Assembly (NCBI GenBank): GCA_036001225.1 | Contig: DASYUM010000337.1 | Span: 1-18,630, forward strand | From: DASYUM01 sp036001225 | GTDB lineage: Bacteria > Methylomirabilota > Methylomirabilia > Rokubacteriales > DASRDR01 | Reading direction: 5' to 3' | DNA: 18,630 bases | Part shown: positions 16,551-18,630 of the stretch, in pieces | Layout: every line of letters begins with the position of its first letter | Numbering within the stretch: the stretch's first letter is position 1 | Notes under the pieces: model-generated | Told to the model about the DNA's origin: nothing | The model's input: only the letters and a program-made list of their open reading frames with translations | The model's database searches: none | Translations under genes and position numbers: made by a program

Positions 16551-17985
16551 CCAGGTAGGCGCATTGGGCGGCGAAGGCGCGGGCCTTGGCCCCGTCGAAT
16601 TCCCGCAGGATGGTGAGCTTTTGCGCCTCCAGCGACCCCTCGGCGTGGATGGAGAGGACCTCGTTGTAGCCGCCGAAGTCGGAGGTGAGAAGGTCGCGGA
16701 TCAGGTTCATCACCCGCAGGCGGTTGGTGGCCCCAAAGCCCTTCTTCCCCCCCAGGTACCGCTCCACCCAGGCCTTGGTCTCCGGCGCCGTCAGGTCCTC
16801 CTCGGCCGGCCCGGTCACCAGCAGGCCGCCGGCGATGTCCTGGACCTTCTGGGCCATCGCGTGGTAGTTCTCGGCGAAGAACTGCTTGGCCACGTTGGTC
16901 GTCACCGGGTCCGGCACCGCCACCCCCGGCGCCATCCGTCGGCACTCGTAGGCGGCGGCCACCGTCAGCCCCCGCACCGTCTCCCGCCAGGCGATGAGCC
17001 GGGAGAGCTTTTCGCGTACGTGGCCAGCCTTCTCGATGCCGTTGGCCTCGGCCACCAGCATGGCGGCGCCGATCATGAGGTCGATGTGGGGGATCTTGTA
17101 AGAGACCGCCGTGAAGCGGTGGAACTGGACGAAGCCGAGGGCCAGCGCACCGGCGTACGGGCTCTCGCCGCAGAGGAAGACCCGCTCCCAGGGGACGAAC
17201 ACGTCGTCGAACACGGTGAGCGTCTCGATCATCTTGTGCTCGGAGGAGACCGGGTGGTGGAAGCGGGAGGCGCTGGTGGCCGAGAAGGGGCTGGTGATCA
17301 GCTTGACGCCCTTGGTGTTGACGGGGACCGCGAAGGCGACGGCGTAGTCGCGGTCGGCTTCGGTCAGCGCCCGGGTGGGGAGGACGATCACCTCGTTGGC
17401 CGCGACCGAGTCGGTGGTGTGGGCCTTGGCCCCCCGCACCACGATCCCGTCCTTCTGCCGGTCCACCACCCGGACGTAGTAGTCGGGGTGTTCCTGCTCG
17501 CCCGGCCCCAGGGCGCGGTCCCCCTTCACGTCGGTCTGGGCCACGGCGAGGGCGAGATCGTGCTCGCGGACGTAGCGGTGATAGCCCGTGAGGCGCTCGT
17601 AGTAGGGCGCCTTCAGGAGCTCCTGCATCTGGTGGCTCACGATGGTGTGGGCAAACAGGAAATCGGAGCCGATCTCCTTGATGATGAGGAAGACGCCGTG
17701 GCCGACCCGGGTCCCGTGGTCGATGAGAGCGTGGCGGCGGAGGAGGTCGTCGGGGCCCTCCGGCAGCTTCCAGTAGCGGCTCGTCGGGGCGCCCGACTCG
17801 TCGGTGTAGACGCAGAGGTCGGCGTGAGCCGGATCCTGCGCGCTCGCGTACTCGAGGGCGGTATGCCGGACGCCGACGCCGATCTCGGGATGGGCGGTGA
17901 CGTCGGCCACCGGCTCCCCGCGGTAGTAGACCGCGCGGCCGTCGCGGAGGCTGGCCACGTATTGCTCTGGAGTCCTCAACGCCAT
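16543..17985 (-). CDS. 4-hydroxyphenylacetate 3-hydroxylase / 4-hydroxybutyryl-CoA dehydratase superfamily enzyme
   Basis: A 480-residue flavoprotein of the HpaB/AbfD superfamily, which includes two-component FADH2-dependent phenol hydroxylases and the oxygen-sensitive 4-hydroxybutyryl-CoA dehydratases. Family features are the N-terminal RTPEQYVASLRDGRAVYYRG, a flavin-region segment GAKAHTTDSVAANEVIVLP, TVFDDVFVPWERVFLCGE (267-284), and the C-terminal domain with KGFGATNRLRVMNLIRDLL. As remembered, AbfD binds a 4Fe-4S cluster through two N-terminal cysteines and a His-x6-Cys pair. Here His289 is kept, but the partner position is Tyr296 and the Cys-x3-Cys region (about 95-112) has no cysteine, so a dehydratase of the known mechanism is unlikely. 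The gene lies 4 bp after the dehydrogenase stop and overlaps the next start by 8 bp. A hydroxylase needs a flavin reductase partner, and none is visible here. Confidence 0.88.
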   Translation of the reverse strand: MALRTPEQYVASLRDGRAVYYRGEPVADVTAHPEIGVGVRHTALEYASAQDPAHADLCVYTDESGAPTSRYWKLPEGPDDLLRRHALIDHGTRVGHGVFLIIKEIGSDFLFAHTIVSHQMQELLKAPYYERLTGYHRYVREHDLALAVAQTDVKGDRALGPGEQEHPDYYVRVVDRQKDGIVVRGAKAHTTDSVAANEVIVLPTRALTEADRDYAVAFAVPVNTKGVKLITSPFSATSASRFHHPVSSEHKMIETLTVFDDVFVPWERVFLCGESPYAGALALGFVQFHRFTAVSYKIPHIDLMIGAAMLVAEANGIEKAGHVREKLSRLIAWRETVRGLTVAAAYECRRMAPGVAVPDPVTTNVAKQFFAENYHAMAQKVQDIAGGLLVTGPAEEDLTAPETKAWVERYLGGKKGFGATNRLRVMNLIRDLLTSDFGGYNEVLSIHAEGSLEAQKLTILREFDGAKARAFAAQCAYLGG

Positions 17986-17989
17986 GTCG

Positions 17990-18630
17990 CTACTTCCCTC
18001 CGTAGTCGTAGAAGCCCTTGCCAGTCTTCCGCCCGAGATGTCCGGCCATGACCATCCGCTTGAGCAAGGACGGCGGCGCGAAGCGCGGCTCCCGGAACTC
18101 CTGGAACATGACCTCGGCCACGTAGAGCGTGGTGTCGAGCCCGACCAGGTCGAGCAGCGTGAACGGCCCCATCGGGTAGCCGCAGCCGAGCTTCATCGCC
18201 TGGTCGATGTCCTCCTTGGTCGCGACTCCCCCCTCGAGCAGCCGGACGGCTTCCAGGAGGTAGGGGACCAGGAGCCGGTTCACGATGAAGCCGGTGGTGT
18301 CCTGGGCGGCGACCGGCGTCTTGCCGAGCGACTGGACGAAGGCCCAGGCCGTCTTCACGGTCTCCTCGCTGGTGAGGATCGTGCGGACGACCTCGACCAG
18401 CTTCATCACCGGGGCCGGGTTGAAGAAGTGGAGACCGACCACCTGGGCCGGGCGCTTGGTGGCGGCCGCCAGCTCGGTGACGGTGCAGGACGAGGTGTTC
18501 GACGCCAGCACGGCGTGGGGCGGGCAGATCTGGTCGAGGCGGCCGAAGGTCTCCTTCTTCAGCGCGACGTTCTCGGTGATCGCCTCGATGACGAGGTCGG
18601 CATCGCGGAGGTCTTCGAGCCGGACGGTGC
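17990..18630 (-). CDS. 3-hydroxyacyl-CoA dehydrogenase, N-terminus beyond the window
   Basis: The visible 212 residues are most of a short (FadB2/Hbd-type) L-3-hydroxyacyl-CoA dehydrogenase, which oxidises 3-hydroxyacyl-CoA to 3-ketoacyl-CoA with NAD. The frame stays open to the right edge: the translated stretch from 18628 gives DADLVIEAITENVALKKETF then SNTSS, the second half of the Rossmann domain. The GxGxxG loop lies outside. The catalytic histidine is in GLHFFNPAPVMKLVEV. The C-terminal dimerisation domain contains TTGFIVNRLLVPYLLEA and LGCGYPMGPFTLLDLVGLD. The end GRKTGKGFYDYGGK is typical. About 70-75 N-terminal residues are missing compared with the usual 280-290. An internal GTG at 18511 is not the start. 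It is the first visible gene of the operon. Confidence 0.95.
   Translation of the reverse strand, partial: TVRLEDLRDADLVIEAITENVALKKETFGRLDQICPPHAVLASNTSSCTVTELAAATKRPAQVVGLHFFNPAPVMKLVEVVRTILTSEETVKTAWAFVQSLGKTPVAAQDTTGFIVNRLLVPYLLEAVRLLEGGVATKEDIDQAMKLGCGYPMGPFTLLDLVGLDTTLYVAEVMFQEFREPRFAPPSLLKRMVMAGHLGRKTGKGFYDYGGK

Overview
The window is about 18.6 kb of very GC-rich bacterial DNA, densely packed, with third-codon G/C bias strong enough to leave very long spurious reading frames on the antisense strand. Composition, a branched-chain-amino-acid-type (Liv) ABC operon joined to acyl-CoA catabolism, and a very large GAF-rich kinase would suit an uncultured soil or subsurface lineage such as Rokubacteria/Methylomirabilota, or a deltaproteobacterium-like group. 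This placement is inference only. No rRNA, tRNA, CRISPR array, transposase or phage gene was seen. All protein-coding genes but one lie on the minus strand.

Left block (about 1-4486, read right to left): a small secreted lipoprotein gene, then after a 160-bp gap a tight four-gene cluster: trpD (anthranilate phosphoribosyltransferase), a DUF4126 membrane protein, an ornithine cyclodeaminase/mu-crystallin family oxidoreductase, and a membrane-anchored M28 zinc peptidase. The last three are joined by 4- to 8-bp overlaps. The extreme left edge (1-64) carries an inverted, nearly identical copy of an internal piece of the peptidase gene (334-397).

Middle: a divergently transcribed secreted protein (4654-5262, the only convincing plus-strand gene) shares a 167-bp intergenic region with the lipoprotein gene and is convergent with a 4.8-kb gene for a soluble hybrid histidine kinase (seven GAF domains, HisKA, HATPase, receiver).

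Right block (10144-18630, read right to left): a probable catabolic operon. In transcription order it holds a 3-hydroxyacyl-CoA dehydrogenase (cut by the window edge), a 4-hydroxyphenylacetate 3-hydroxylase/4-hydroxybutyryl-CoA dehydratase superfamily enzyme, a small secreted PsbP-like protein, an acyl-CoA dehydrogenase, a Tat-exported periplasmic binding protein, the Liv permeases LivH and LivM, and the ATPases LivG and LivF, followed after 16 bp by the kinase. Overlapping start/stop codons and Shine-Dalgarno sequences embedded in upstream stop codons point to translational coupling. A cluster of strong hairpins separates the binding-protein gene from the permease genes. The likely logic is capture of a carboxylic or aromatic acid by the ABC system, oxidation through CoA thioesters, and sensing by the kinase. 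The substrate cannot be read from the sequence.
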